The position numbers were made by a program, and so were the translations under genes. DNA of 64,000 bases from Pedobacter frigoris. Lineage in GTDB: Bacteria > Bacteroidota > Bacteroidia > Sphingobacteriales > Sphingobacteriaceae. The notes beneath the pieces were generated by a model. That model ran no database searches and was not told where the DNA came from. It saw nothing but the letters and a program-made list of their open reading frames with translations. The stretch is from NCBI RefSeq assembly GCF_005116445.1, contig NZ_SWBQ01000001.1:806001-870000 (forward strand), read 5' to 3'. Positions within the stretch are counted from its first letter, which is position 1. Each line of letters opens with the position of its first letter. This document shows, in pieces, positions 26,511 to 34,498 of this stretch.

Positions 26511-27305
26511 ATGACGAACTTCCTTAAAAGAAACAATGTAAAAGTCTACGGGCAAGGGGACAAAGTAATGGTATTTGCACATGGCTACGGTTGTGACCAG
26601 CACGTTTGGACAGACATCGCAACTTCCTTTGAAAATGATTATAAGCTGGTAGTGTTCGATTATGTGGGTGCAGGGCAATCAGATCTTAGCGCTTATAGTA
26701 AAGAACGCTACAATTCCCTCGAGGGCTATGCTCAGGATATCCTGGAAATATATGAAGTGCTTGAGTTAAAAGATACCATACTTGTGGGACATTCCGTGAG
26801 TAGCATGATTGGATTGCTGGCTGGAGTGCAACGTCCTGAATTATTCAGCAAGCTGATCTTTTTGGGTCCCTCTCCCCGTTACCTTAATGATGGAGATTAT
26901 TTTGGGGGATTCGAACGCAACGACCTGGAAGACCTGTTTAATATGATGGACAACAATTACCTTGGCTGGTCCAGGGCGCTTGCACCTTCAATCATTGGTA
27001 ACCAGGAGCGGCCTGAACTCGGAGAACGGCTGACCAATAGTTTTTGTGCGACTGATCCAGAGATTGCTAAACAGTTTGCAAGGGTTACTTTCCTTTCCGA
27101 CAACAGGAAAGACCTCGCCAGGCTTACTGTGCCCAGCTTAACGCTGCAATGTACCAATGACATTATTGCCCCGGTTCAGGTTGGTCAGTACATGCATGAA
27201 AATATGCAGAACAATACCCTGGTGATCATGGATGCAACTGGACATTGTCCGCACATGAGTGCACCGGAGGAAACAATCAAGGCAATGAAAGCTTACCTCG
27301 CCTGA
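26511..27305 (+). CDS. RsbQ-like alpha/beta hydrolase
   Basis: 264 residues of the RsbQ family: FAHGYGCDQHVWTDI (oxyanion region), nucleophile Ser95 in VGHSVSSM, Asp217 in QCTNDIIAP, and His245 in ATGHCPHMSAP. In Bacillus, RsbQ produces a small hydrophobic signal bound by the PAS domain of the phosphatase RsbP. Here the next gene, 9 bases downstream, encodes a PAS histidine kinase, so the hydrolase likely makes or releases a ligand for that kinase (inference). Confidence 0.9.
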   Translation: MTNFLKRNNVKVYGQGDKVMVFAHGYGCDQHVWTDIATSFENDYKLVVFDYVGAGQSDLSAYSKERYNSLEGYAQDILEIYEVLELKDTILVGHSVSSMIGLLAGVQRPELFSKLIFLGPSPRYLNDGDYFGGFERNDLEDLFNMMDNNYLGWSRALAPSIIGNQERPELGERLTNSFCATDPEIAKQFARVTFLSDNRKDLARLTVPSLTLQCTNDIIAPVQVGQYMHENMQNNTLVIMDATGHCPHMSAPEETIKAMKAYLA

Positions 27306-27314
27306 TAATATATT

Positions 27315-28787
27315 TTGGACCAACCTATAGATAAAGCCTTTTTGGATTCGCTGGTTGATGCGGAAATGTTGTATGACCATGCACCATGCGGATATTTCTC
27401 CTTCACGCCCAATGGCCTTGTCATTAAAGTGAATCAGACGTTGCTGGACTGGCTTGGCTACAGCAGAGCGGAAGTTGTTTACAACATTACTTTCACCGAC
27501 TTGATCTCCAGGGGCGGCAGGATCTATTACGAAATGTTTTATTTCCCTTTATTGCAACTTCAAAGTGCCGTTAATGAGATCAATTTCGATTTCATACGCA
27601 AGGATGACTCCCGGTTTCCTGCACTGATCAATTCCAATGTGATCCGTTCTGAAAGCGGTGAGTTGCTGGCGGTAAATGCGACAGTTTACAACATTACTGA
27701 CCGTAAGAAGTATGAGCAAGAGCTGCTTGATGCAAAGAAAATGGCAGATGCCGAGCGCAATCGTTTCGAGTCTCTTTCAGATTTCATTCCGGAAATGGTA
27801 TGGACGGCCAGTGCTGATGGAACGCTGAATTACGTTAATAAAAGATTTATCAATTTTTTTAACCTTGGTGTCGGTCAAATCGATCTCCTTGCGGTTATCA
27901 AACGGATTCACCATAAGGATCGGCTCGGTTTGATGAAGAACTGGCTTAAAACCATCAGAACTGAACATGAGTTTAAATCTCAGATTCGTTTCCAGGATGC
28001 GGTAGGTACTTTTCAATGGTACATGGTTCGTGCGGTTGCGCTGCTGGACGAGGATGGAAGCGTCAGCAAATGGATGGGTTCCTGTACCGACATCAACGAG
28101 CATGTAACCGCTATAGAGAAGCTTGATGAGTTTATTTCTGTGGCGAGTCATGAACTGAAGACCCCCATAACTTCTTTAAAAGGGGCCCTTCAGCTGATGA
28201 ATAAATTTAAGGACTCTGGAAACGGGCTTCAGCTCATGCCCAAACTCATCGAACAGTCTAACCGCAGTGCTGAAAAAATCAGTAATCTGGTGGCTGACCT
28301 GCTCAATACCGGGAATATAAAAGAAGGGCAGATGTCGTTGCAAAAGACCAGGTTTAATGTGCTGCATGCATTGCAAAACACCTGTCCGCATGTGTCCGAC
28401 GGGGGAGCTTACGAGCTGGTTATCGATGCAGATCCTGACCTGGAAGTGAGCGCGGATGAAAATCGAATTGACCAGATCCTGGTTAATTTTGTGAACAACG
28501 CGATTAAGTATGCACCGAATTCAAAAAGGATTTACCTGAGGGCGGAACGGATTGCAGAAATGGAAGTGAAGATTTCAGTAGCCGATTTAGGGCCAGGGAT
28601 AGCAGCGGAAAAACTACCCTATGTTTTTGAACGTTACTACCGTATCGACAGTTCCGGACATAATTATTCAGGCTTAGGCCTGGGATTGTACATCTGTGCT
28701 GAGATCGTACGAAAACATGGCGGAAAGATAGGTGTGGAAAGTGAGCCAGGCTCGGGGACAACATTTTGGTTTACGCTGCCTGGTTAG
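27315..28787 (+). CDS. Double-PAS histidine kinase paired with the RsbQ-like hydrolase
   Basis: 490 residues. The N-terminal PAS (about 15-130; APCGYFSFTPNGLVIKVN, then DWLGYSRAEV) has the RsbP-type look, followed by a second PAS (about 150-262), HisKA with His279 (VASHELKTPITSLKG), and HATPase_c (FVNNAIKYAP; YSGLGLGLYICAEI). The start is TTG 27315; the next ATG (27366) would cut into the PAS. No PP2C phosphatase domain is present, so in this organism the RsbQ-PAS module appears to feed two-component signalling. No response regulator is adjacent. Confidence 0.88.
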   Translation: MDQPIDKAFLDSLVDAEMLYDHAPCGYFSFTPNGLVIKVNQTLLDWLGYSRAEVVYNITFTDLISRGGRIYYEMFYFPLLQLQSAVNEINFDFIRKDDSRFPALINSNVIRSESGELLAVNATVYNITDRKKYEQELLDAKKMADAERNRFESLSDFIPEMVWTASADGTLNYVNKRFINFFNLGVGQIDLLAVIKRIHHKDRLGLMKNWLKTIRTEHEFKSQIRFQDAVGTFQWYMVRAVALLDEDGSVSKWMGSCTDINEHVTAIEKLDEFISVASHELKTPITSLKGALQLMNKFKDSGNGLQLMPKLIEQSNRSAEKISNLVADLLNTGNIKEGQMSLQKTRFNVLHALQNTCPHVSDGGAYELVIDADPDLEVSADENRIDQILVNFVNNAIKYAPNSKRIYLRAERIAEMEVKISVADLGPGIAAEKLPYVFERYYRIDSSGHNYSGLGLGLYICAEIVRKHGGKIGVESEPGSGTTFWFTLPG

Positions 28788-28840
28788 TTTCATGAACCCT
28801 GTTCATTGGTAGCAATCCTGAATCGTTATATTAAAGACTT

Positions 28841-29532
28841 ATGGAGCTTATTTATATTTATGTCTTTATAGTGAGTTTTATGGCTACGCTCTTACGTTCA
28901 ACGTTTGGTTTTGGTGAATCTTTGGTTGCTGTTCCCTTGTTTATTCCGCTGAATATCGCTGTCCCGCTTTCAGTTTTGATTTCAATTTTGGTTGCGCTGG
29001 TTGTGGTTGTCCAGGATCATCGCCAGATACATTTCAATAGTGCCAAATGATTGATCTTTTTTGCTGTTCTGGGCATACCAATTGGTTTAGCCATTTTGAT
29101 CTATTGCAATGAGTTCTGGGTTAAGATCGCTTTAGGACTGCTGATCATTTGCTATGCTCTTTATTCCATTTTAAAAAAAAGTACATTGCATTTAAAGACA
29201 GACAGCAAACTATGGCTTTTCATTTGCGGTTTTCTATCAGGTGTATTCGGAGGGGCTTACGGCGTAAACGGACCTCCACTGGTGGTTTACGGTAACATGA
29301 GGAACTGGAGTGCTAAGCATTTCAGGGCAACTCTTCAAGCTTATTTCCTGCCAGCAAGTTTTATAGGCGCTTTAGGATATTTTGCAAATGGATTGATTAC
29401 AATTCAAGTGCTCAAGTATTTTGTGATCTCTCTGCCTGCTGTCATTCCAGCAATATGATCAGTATGGTTTTTGGCCGTTCAGGTAAAATGCTTTATAAAC
29501 AGGAAGTAGGTTTAATCCTTGATGGCTTTTAG
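28841..29532 (+). pseudogene. TauE/SafE-family membrane permease, broken by a nonsense codon and a frameshift
   Basis: The N-terminal piece (LRSTFGFGESLVAVPLFIPL) and the continuation (FAVLGIPIGLAILIY, GVFGGAYGVNGPPLVVYGNM) together make one TauE/SafE protein, but an in-frame TGA at 29048-29050 interrupts them exactly where homologues have a Trp after SAK. Near 29457 the frame is lost again after LPAVIPAI; a shifted ISMVFGRSG segment follows and ends at 29532, far short of normal length. Other genes here stop with TGA, so recoding is unlikely. Inactive. Confidence 0.85.
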
Positions 29533-29675
29533 ACTATTTTCGCAGCGGCTAGAACGGCCTGGTCGTCTGTAACTGGTTTACAAAGTTCCATCACACACTG
29601 TGGGTGTACCATGTAGCGCTCAGGTGTATATTTAATAACATTTCCTTTTAATCTTTTGTTCTTTATAGACAACAT
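29529..29675 (-). CDS. Possible 48-residue protein of unknown function
   Basis: An ATG at 29675 gives 48 codons (MLSIKNKRLKGNVIKYTPER at the start, AVLAAAKIV at the end), with a TAA that overlaps the last codons of the TauE remnant. It contains two cysteines in HPQCVMELC. No family recognised, and it may be the stump of a longer gene or a chance ORF. Confidence 0.35.
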   Translation of the reverse strand: MLSIKNKRLKGNVIKYTPERYMVHPQCVMELCKPVTDDQAVLAAAKIV

Positions 29676-29712
29676 CTATATACAAGTCATGTAACTTACG
29701 CTCTCATTTCAC

Positions 29713-29754
29713 CAAGCTGAATGGGTTTTCGTTAAAACCATTTGGCTTGTTTTT
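29713..29754 (+). terminator. Hairpin with T-run
   Basis: An imperfect stem CAAGC..AATGGGTTTT / AAAACCATT..GCTTG is followed by TTTTT. Oriented to end transcription from the TauE direction. Confidence 0.5.
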
Positions 29755-29780
29755 ACGTTAGTACCAGCATAATAGGGATT

Positions 29781-30011
29781 ATGGAAACAAAGGGAAATAG
29801 TGTTAGCGCAGACCTGCAGCAGTTCATCGCTAAATTTGAGCCGAATAAATTTAAAGTGATTGCTAACGGAATTGAGGTCAGGGGAATTAACAACATGCAC
29901 CGTAACCTTGAACACGCAAAAGAACTGATTCAAAGGCTGAAACTCAAGTTAATTGTTAGCCACAATGCCGAGATGTTGAGTTATGGTGCCTTTGAGGTTA
30001 ATAACATCTAA
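29781..30011 (+). CDS. Small protein of unknown function
   Basis: 76 residues from ATG 29781 (METKGNSVSADLQQF...). Predicted two-helix/beta mix with a basic segment (LIQRLKLKLIVSHNAEML). No signal or motif is recognised. Followed 45 bases later by a perfect palindrome, probably its terminator. It lies in the decayed part of the window, so it could be an orphan of mobile origin. Confidence 0.55.
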   Translation: METKGNSVSADLQQFIAKFEPNKFKVIANGIEVRGINNMHRNLEHAKELIQRLKLKLIVSHNAEMLSYGAFEVNNI

Positions 30012-30055
30012 ATGGGTTTACTTATATAAAGAGGCAACAAATAAATTCCCATTAA

Positions 30056-30075
30056 AGCAGGTCATATGACCTGCT
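30056..30075. terminator. Perfect 20-base palindrome, probable terminator
   Basis: AGCAGGTCATATGACCTGCT is a perfect palindrome followed on the plus strand by ATTGTTGTTTT, 45 bases after the small gene at 29781-30011. Confidence 0.55.
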
Positions 30076-30095
30076 ATTGTTGTTTTGGCACGGCT

Positions 30096-30103
30096 TACTT
30101 TTG
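30096..30103 (+). promoter_or_regulatory. -7 box upstream of the DUF6266 remnant
   Basis: TACTTTTG followed by TAG, a perfect TAnnTTTG box, 21 bases ahead of a short ORF at 30124. A surviving promoter in front of broken genes. Confidence 0.5.
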
Positions 30104-30123
30104 TAGTGTATCAAATTATACTT

Positions 30124-30225
30124 ATGAAGAACAGTTTACTTTTACAAATGCACTTATTGCCAGATAACCATGGCACATTGGTTATGAAAAATAATGGTAA
30201 AGCGATCTGGCTGAAAATTATCTAA
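30124..30225 (+). CDS. Very short ORF (33 codons) behind a good promoter
   Basis: ATG 30124 to TAA 30225, starting MKNSLLLQMHLLPDNHGTLV and ending WLKII. Only its position behind a perfect -7 box supports it. It may be the beginning of the gene whose remnant follows at 30248-30665. Confidence 0.25.
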   Translation: MKNSLLLQMHLLPDNHGTLVMKNNGKAIWLKII

Positions 30226-30247
30226 TGCGCTGGGTTTTGTTGGGAAT

Positions 30248-30665
30248 ATGAAGCAGCTGGAGCAGGCAATTTGTAGTGGCGCCGGACAGGACTGCCGGTA
30301 CGAACTTCGAAATGATTCGGGACTAGAATGGATACTGGCCTGCAGGTTTGGGAAAGGTCTGGTTGCTTTGGAGCTATGGTTTCAGAAGTTTGGATTTAAT
30401 GAGCCACTGGAAGCATCGTTTGACTGGCAGGGGATGTAGCAGAGTTTTTAAAACCCGGGGACGAGGCAACTTTTATTGTATACAAACGAATAAGGAACAG
30501 TTTGTGACTTTCAAAGATGTGACTGTCCGTGAGGCTCAGGAGGTAAACCCTAAGTTGCCAAAGAAGCATATAGGGGATGATGTTCACATCTGGACGCAGT
30601 ATGTAAATGCTGCGGGAGATGGGGTAAGTACAAGTGTTTATGTGGGTGAGGTAATTGTAGTGTAG
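30248..30665 (+). pseudogene. Degraded DUF6266-family gene
   Basis: The C-terminal part of a DUF6266 protein is spread over three frames: ...LEASFDWQG (frame ending at 30439), DVAEFLKPGDEATFIVY, and NKEQFVTFKDVTVREAQEVN to HIWTQYVNAAGDG and GEVIVV ending at TAG 30663. Two frameshifts (near 30435 and 30485) are needed to join them. The DGVSTSVYVGEV end is typical of this Sphingobacteriaceae family of unknown function. Confidence 0.65.
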
Positions 30666-30692
30666 CGTTGGTCGTGTAGAGAGGGTAACAAA

Positions 30693-30721
30693 AAAGCCTG
30701 AAATCTTAAATTTCAGGCTTT
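30693..30721 (-). terminator. Terminator of the second tRNA-Ser gene
   Basis: Perfect 12-pair stem AAAGCCTGAAAT / ATTTCAGGCTTT, followed on the minus strand by TTTTTTG. Confidence 0.8.
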
Positions 30722-30733
30722 AGTTTCTTCGAG

Positions 30734-30818
30734 CGGAGAGCGAGGGATTCGAACCCCCGGACCTATGACAGTCAACAGTTTTCAAGACTGCCGCATTCGA
30801 CCACTCTGCCAGCTCTCC
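30734..30818 (-). tRNA. tRNA-Ser (anticodon UGA), second copy, CCA not encoded
   Basis: The 85-base body is the same as the gene at 19720-19804, including anticodon loop CTTGAAA and the long variable arm. The three bases after the discriminator are CTC on the minus strand, so CCA must be added. Own promoter and terminator differ from those of the first copy. Confidence 0.95.
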
Positions 30819-30849
30819 GCGACAAAAGTACGAATACCGCATGATTCTG

Positions 30850-30857
30850 CAAATTTA
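30850..30857 (-). promoter_or_regulatory. -7 box of the second tRNA-Ser gene
   Basis: Minus strand TAAATTTG (TAnnTTTG), 31 bases before the tRNA 5' end, the same distance as in the first copy. Confidence 0.6.
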
Positions 30858-30912
30858 GATTTAGATAATTTAATGAAAACTTCATAACGGCTTAAAACTG
30901 AGTAAGAAAAAT

Positions 30913-31908
30913 TTATCTTTTCTCTAATTTATCCTCTGCAGGGGCTGTTTTTTTAAACATATTGAAGTTGGGTTTGATGATTTTTACACTGCGTTTTGAC
31001 AGGTCTACACTCGCATTTAGCTCAAAACCTACCAATAAAATCAAGGAATTTAAGTAAAGCCAGATCATGATCACGATCAAAGTACCGATGGATCCGTAAA
31101 CTTTATTGTAAGCACTGAAGTTATTGATGTAAAACGAAAATCCCCAGATGGTAAAAAAGGCAAGTATTGTAGCCAGCCAGGAACCTGCACTTAAGAAGCG
31201 CCATTTTTTGGCATGGGCAGGGCCATATTTATACAATATGGAAATGGTCACAAAATACAGGACACCTAATAATGACCACCTTGTGAGGTCTATGGCAAAC
31301 TTAGTCAGACTGTCACTGCCTACATCAAGTTCGGTATCCAAGTACTTGATGGCCAGTTCGCCAACAAACATTGCTGTAATACATACAATAACGGATAGTG
31401 CGATGATGAGTGTGAGCAATACTGCAATCATTCTTTGTTTAAACCAGCTGCGGGTCTCAATGATCAGTGAGGATTTATTGAAAGCCATCATGAGGCTGTG
31501 GATCCCATTGGTAGCAAAAAACAGCGACAGGATAAAACCGAATGACAATAAACCACTATTTTGTTTATTTACAATCTCTTCCAAAGTATCACTAAAAGCT
31601 TGATAAGCATCTGCGGGTAATATCAGTATGATCAGTTTCATTAGCTGATCCTGAAAACCAATCCGCTTTGGTATAAACGGAATCAGCGTGAATAAGAAGA
31701 TGATGGCCGGGAATATGGCCAGCATGAAATTATAGGCCAGGGATGAGGCTTTGTTGACTAGGGAATCTTTGCCTATTTCCTTAAAAAAGAAAGAAGCAAC
31801 GGTATATAAAGGTAGGGGGCTAAAGCCTGGTAAAATACAAACTTTTGTCCAGTCAATTAACATCGCATAAAGCCTGATCTTCAAAAGCTGTCTATGTACC
31901 CACTCCAT
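30913..31908 (-). CDS. YihY/UPF0761-family inner-membrane protein
   Basis: 331 residues with six predicted membrane helices and the family hallmarks: FFKEIGKDSLVNKASSLAYN near the start, AIFPAIIFLFTLIPF, and IGTLIVIMIWLYLNSLILL near the end. The family was once misassigned as ribonuclease BN; no enzymatic function is established. It is the last gene of an envelope operon, 8 bases after the thioesterase gene. Confidence 0.9.
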   Translation of the reverse strand: MEWVHRQLLKIRLYAMLIDWTKVCILPGFSPLPLYTVASFFFKEIGKDSLVNKASSLAYNFMLAIFPAIIFLFTLIPFIPKRIGFQDQLMKLIILILPADAYQAFSDTLEEIVNKQNSGLLSFGFILSLFFATNGIHSLMMAFNKSSLIIETRSWFKQRMIAVLLTLIIALSVIVCITAMFVGELAIKYLDTELDVGSDSLTKFAIDLTRWSLLGVLYFVTISILYKYGPAHAKKWRFLSAGSWLATILAFFTIWGFSFYINNFSAYNKVYGSIGTLIVIMIWLYLNSLILLVGFELNASVDLSKRSVKIIKPNFNMFKKTAPAEDKLEKR

Positions 31909-31916
31909 TATCCCAT

Positions 31917-32324
31917 TTAGTTAAAATGCACTTTTAGTCTGTCCATAAAGTTTTGCGGAGGCTGACAAGGCTTGTTCTTTTCCATGTCTACAAATACCAG
32001 TGTAGTTGATCCAATATTGATCAGCTCTTCTGCCGGATTAAACACTTCGTATTTGAACTGAATTCGTACACCAGGCAAGTTTTCTATTGTGGTTTTAATG
32101 GTCAGTTCCTGATCGTATAATGCTGGTTTGATATATTTGCAGTTCAGTTCCAAAACAGGCATCATTACTCCGCTGTTTTCCATACCAACATAATCCATGC
32201 CTAAACTTCTGAGCATCTCTACACGAGCTACTTCATAATATTCTGCGTAGTTGCCGTAATATACATAACCCATTTGATCCGTTTCGCCGTACCTTACCCT
32301 TATTTTGCAGCTGTGTATATACAT
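31917..32324 (-). CDS. YbgC-type acyl-CoA thioesterase (hotdog fold)
   Basis: 135 residues of the 4HBT hotdog family: IRVRYGETDQMGYVYYGNYAEYYEVAR carries the catalytic Asp of the D-Q-M-G-x-V-Y-x-G motif. Such enzymes hydrolyse short or medium acyl-CoA (or acyl-ACP). Overlapping operon spacing with mltG (4 bases) suggests a role tied to envelope lipids, as YbgC is in other bacteria; that is inference. Confidence 0.9.
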   Translation of the reverse strand: MYIHSCKIRVRYGETDQMGYVYYGNYAEYYEVARVEMLRSLGMDYVGMENSGVMMPVLELNCKYIKPALYDQELTIKTTIENLPGVRIQFKYEVFNPAEELINIGSTTLVFVDMEKNKPCQPPQNFMDRLKVHFN

Positions 32325-32328
32325 AATT

Positions 32329-33387
32329 TTATTTATAGATGTTACGTTTGTTCAGCGCATCCCTGTATTTCTTTGCATTTCTTTCATGCTCCTGCACTGT
32401 AACTGCAAAATTGTGATAGCCGGAGAAATCCTCCTTGGCACACATATAAATGTAGTTATTTTGGTTTCTGTTTAGTACAGCATCAATAGCATTGATGCTA
32501 GGCATCATGATTGGTCCAGGAGGAAGGCCTGCGTATTTATAGGTGTTATACCTGGATTGAACTTGTAACAAGGCATTGGTTACACGTTTTACCGTGAAAT
32601 CATCGTTGGCATATATTACTGTGGGGTCTGCCTGTAATAATATTCCCTTATTGAGTCGGTTCAGGTACAGGCCAGCTATGATTGGCATTTCTTTGTCATA
32701 TAGTGCCTCAGAATCAACAATAGAAGCGAGGATGGCAACCTGAACAGGGCTCAGGTTTAATGCAGCAGCTTTTTGTTTGCGTTCTGCATTCCAGAACTTA
32801 TCATACTCGGCACGCATCTTATCAAAGAACTCAGCAGGAGTGATATTCCAGTACATTTCGTAGGTGTTGGGAATGAACAACGTGTAGATGTTGTCTTTAT
32901 TGAACCCATATTTTTCAATCAGGGATGCAGAATCCAGCAGACTGATAAAAGCCAGAGAATCCGGTTCGAGGTTTCTGGACAGATAACCTGCAAAATTTTC
33001 TTTTTTCCTGATGTTTTGGAATTTTAGTTTCACAGGATCCTGATTGCCCGCTTTCAGCATATTGATCAGGCTGCGGTTGTTCATTCCTTTGGATACTTTG
33101 TAACGTCCAGGTTTCAACGAGCGTGCCAGTTCCATCTTGGCGGCAGCCTGACTAAAAGATCCAACATCAGTTAGTATATCCTTGTGCTTGACTTCCTTAA
33201 ATACGTCATCGAGTGTATAGCCCGTTCTCACATAAAGGTATTTTTCATTGCCGGTGATGTTGGGTGCAAAATAAACCTTATAGAATTTTAAGCCGTAATA
33301 ACCACCTATAACCAACACAACAAGCAGTATGGCCAATATTGCTTTTGTAGCTGGCTTTAAACCTTTCTTTTCTTCGTTTGGGATCAT
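32329..33387 (-). CDS. mltG: Endolytic murein transglycosylase MltG
   Basis: 352 residues: one membrane helix (about 16-34), a LysM-like part (about 46-120) and the YceG/MltG catalytic domain, with the conserved glutamate in ILASIVDSEALYDKEM (Glu227) and GLYLNRLNKGILLQADPTVIYA. It cleaves nascent glycan strands in the periplasm and sets their length. The classical ASIVEKET is here ASIVDSEA; the second glutamate is kept. It lies 29 bases after a PASTA-domain gene and 4 before the thioesterase. Confidence 0.93.
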   Translation of the reverse strand: MIPNEEKKGLKPATKAILAILLVVLVIGGYYGLKFYKVYFAPNITGNEKYLYVRTGYTLDDVFKEVKHKDILTDVGSFSQAAAKMELARSLKPGRYKVSKGMNNRSLINMLKAGNQDPVKLKFQNIRKKENFAGYLSRNLEPDSLAFISLLDSASLIEKYGFNKDNIYTLFIPNTYEMYWNITPAEFFDKMRAEYDKFWNAERKQKAAALNLSPVQVAILASIVDSEALYDKEMPIIAGLYLNRLNKGILLQADPTVIYANDDFTVKRVTNALLQVQSRYNTYKYAGLPPGPIMMPSINAIDAVLNRNQNNYIYMCAKEDFSGYHNFAVTVQEHERNAKKYRDALNKRNIYK

Positions 33388-33416
33388 GATAATTTTATCT
33401 GGAATGATTGTGTAGA

Positions 33417-34187
33417 TTATTTTTTGTTAGATAAAGTAATGTTGACAGGTGTTCCCTGTTTTACTTTGGTCACCGAGTCGGTAGCAAAAGGCTCCTGTTT
33501 TATGATGACCGCATTTGCTGTATCGGTAATGGTGCCTTCATAGGTGACGGTACCGAGATTAAGCATGGCGCCGTTTCTCAATGCAAACAAAGCCTCATCT
33601 TTGGTCAGGCCGATTAATGAAGGGATGTCCACTTCTTCGTTGCCCTTCCCGTCGCCAAGCAGGAAGTCAATTCTGGAACCCTTGCGGACAGTTTGTCCTG
33701 CTTTTATCGGCTGGCCACCAAATGAAGCCATCAATACCACGTCTCTGCTGATATCTGGCTTGTAGGTCGTATCACCAAGCTTTAAGCCAAAACTTTCGAT
33801 AATCGCCTGTACCTGTCTCAGTGATTTTAACTCCACGTCAGGGAATTTCACATCGGGAGCGGTATTCATACTTACGGTCAGGTATATGGTTCTGTTGTCT
33901 TTTACAAAGGTATTTGCATTAGGATCCTGATCGATCACTGTTCCCGGAGGAGAGTCCATTATGTAGACAGAATCTACCTCATACCTTAAACCCAGATCTT
34001 CCAGCTTGCTCACGGCCTGCGTGAATGACATCCCCTTCAATGCTGGTACATTCAGTCCCTGACCATGCTTGGTATAATACCTCAGGCTAAAAAATGCAAT
34101 AAACAAGAGTACAGCAACAGTGATCGCAGCGGCTAGTAAATTGTTTCTGAAAGATTTTGTTTTTAAATATGAAATGAATTTGCCCAT
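33417..34187 (-). CDS. Membrane-anchored three-PASTA protein
   Basis: 256 residues: short cytosolic N-terminus, one membrane helix (about 15-36), then three PASTA repeats (about 45-112, 113-183, 184-256), e.g. GMSFTQAVSKLEDLGLRYEV and IGLTKDEALFALRNG. No kinase or transpeptidase domain is attached. PASTA domains bind muropeptides or beta-lactam-like ligands, so this probably scaffolds or senses peptidoglycan synthesis with MltG, encoded next. First gene of a four-gene operon divergent from ddl. Confidence 0.9.
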   Translation of the reverse strand: MGKFISYLKTKSFRNNLLAAAITVAVLLFIAFFSLRYYTKHGQGLNVPALKGMSFTQAVSKLEDLGLRYEVDSVYIMDSPPGTVIDQDPNANTFVKDNRTIYLTVSMNTAPDVKFPDVELKSLRQVQAIIESFGLKLGDTTYKPDISRDVVLMASFGGQPIKAGQTVRKGSRIDFLLGDGKGNEEVDIPSLIGLTKDEALFALRNGAMLNLGTVTYEGTITDTANAVIIKQEPFATDSVTKVKQGTPVNITLSNKK

Positions 34188-34216
34188 CGCTTTTTCTGTT
34201 CTCTAGGTATATCGTC

Positions 34217-34224
34217 CAAATTTA
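34217..34224 (-). promoter_or_regulatory. -7 box of the PASTA-mltG operon
   Basis: Minus strand TAAATTTG, a perfect TAnnTTTG, about 30 bases before the ATG at 34187. Confidence 0.6.
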
Positions 34225-34276
34225 GACTAAAAAAATATTTTATCAGAATTAAAATAACATCTGACCAAGTAATTTA

Positions 34277-34284
34277 TATTTTTG
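34277..34284 (+). promoter_or_regulatory. Possible distal -7 box for ddl
   Basis: TATTTTTG matches TAnnTTTG but lies 215 bases before ddl, separated from it by a repeat element (34297-34433). A weaker site GATCTTTG lies closer, at 34465-34472. Confidence 0.4.
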
Positions 34285-34296
34285 AACATCATGGTT

Positions 34297-34433
34297 GTCG
34301 TCCTGAATGATTGCTTAGCTCAGACGAACGTCATGCTGACTTCGAAGAAGCTGCGAAGCAAATTTATTTCAGCATCCCGTACTAGTAGATTAGCCCTCTA
34401 CTCTGGGATACCGGCCTGCGCCGGCATGACGAC
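34297..34433. repeat. Dispersed-type intergenic repeat with inverted ends
   Basis: A 137-base stretch begins GTCGTC and ends GACGAC and contains GGGATACCGGCCTGCGCCGG, CATGACG and TCAGCATCCCG motifs of the kind seen in intergenic palindromic repeats of many bacteria. No coding potential. It separates a -7 box from ddl. Copy number elsewhere is unknown. Confidence 0.5.
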
Positions 34434-34498
34434 GTTTATGTATGCTATTTAATAGCGTTGGACGATCTTTGAAAAATGATAGCTTAAATAGATCAAAT

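Noticed and set aside
27315..28787. RsbP-type PP2C phosphatase partner for the RsbQ-like hydrolase
   Set aside because: The C-terminus has HisKA and HATPase motifs, not PP2C motifs.
28841..29458. TGA read as tryptophan in the TauE gene
   Set aside because: Several intact genes here end in TGA, and a second frameshift makes a pseudogene simpler.
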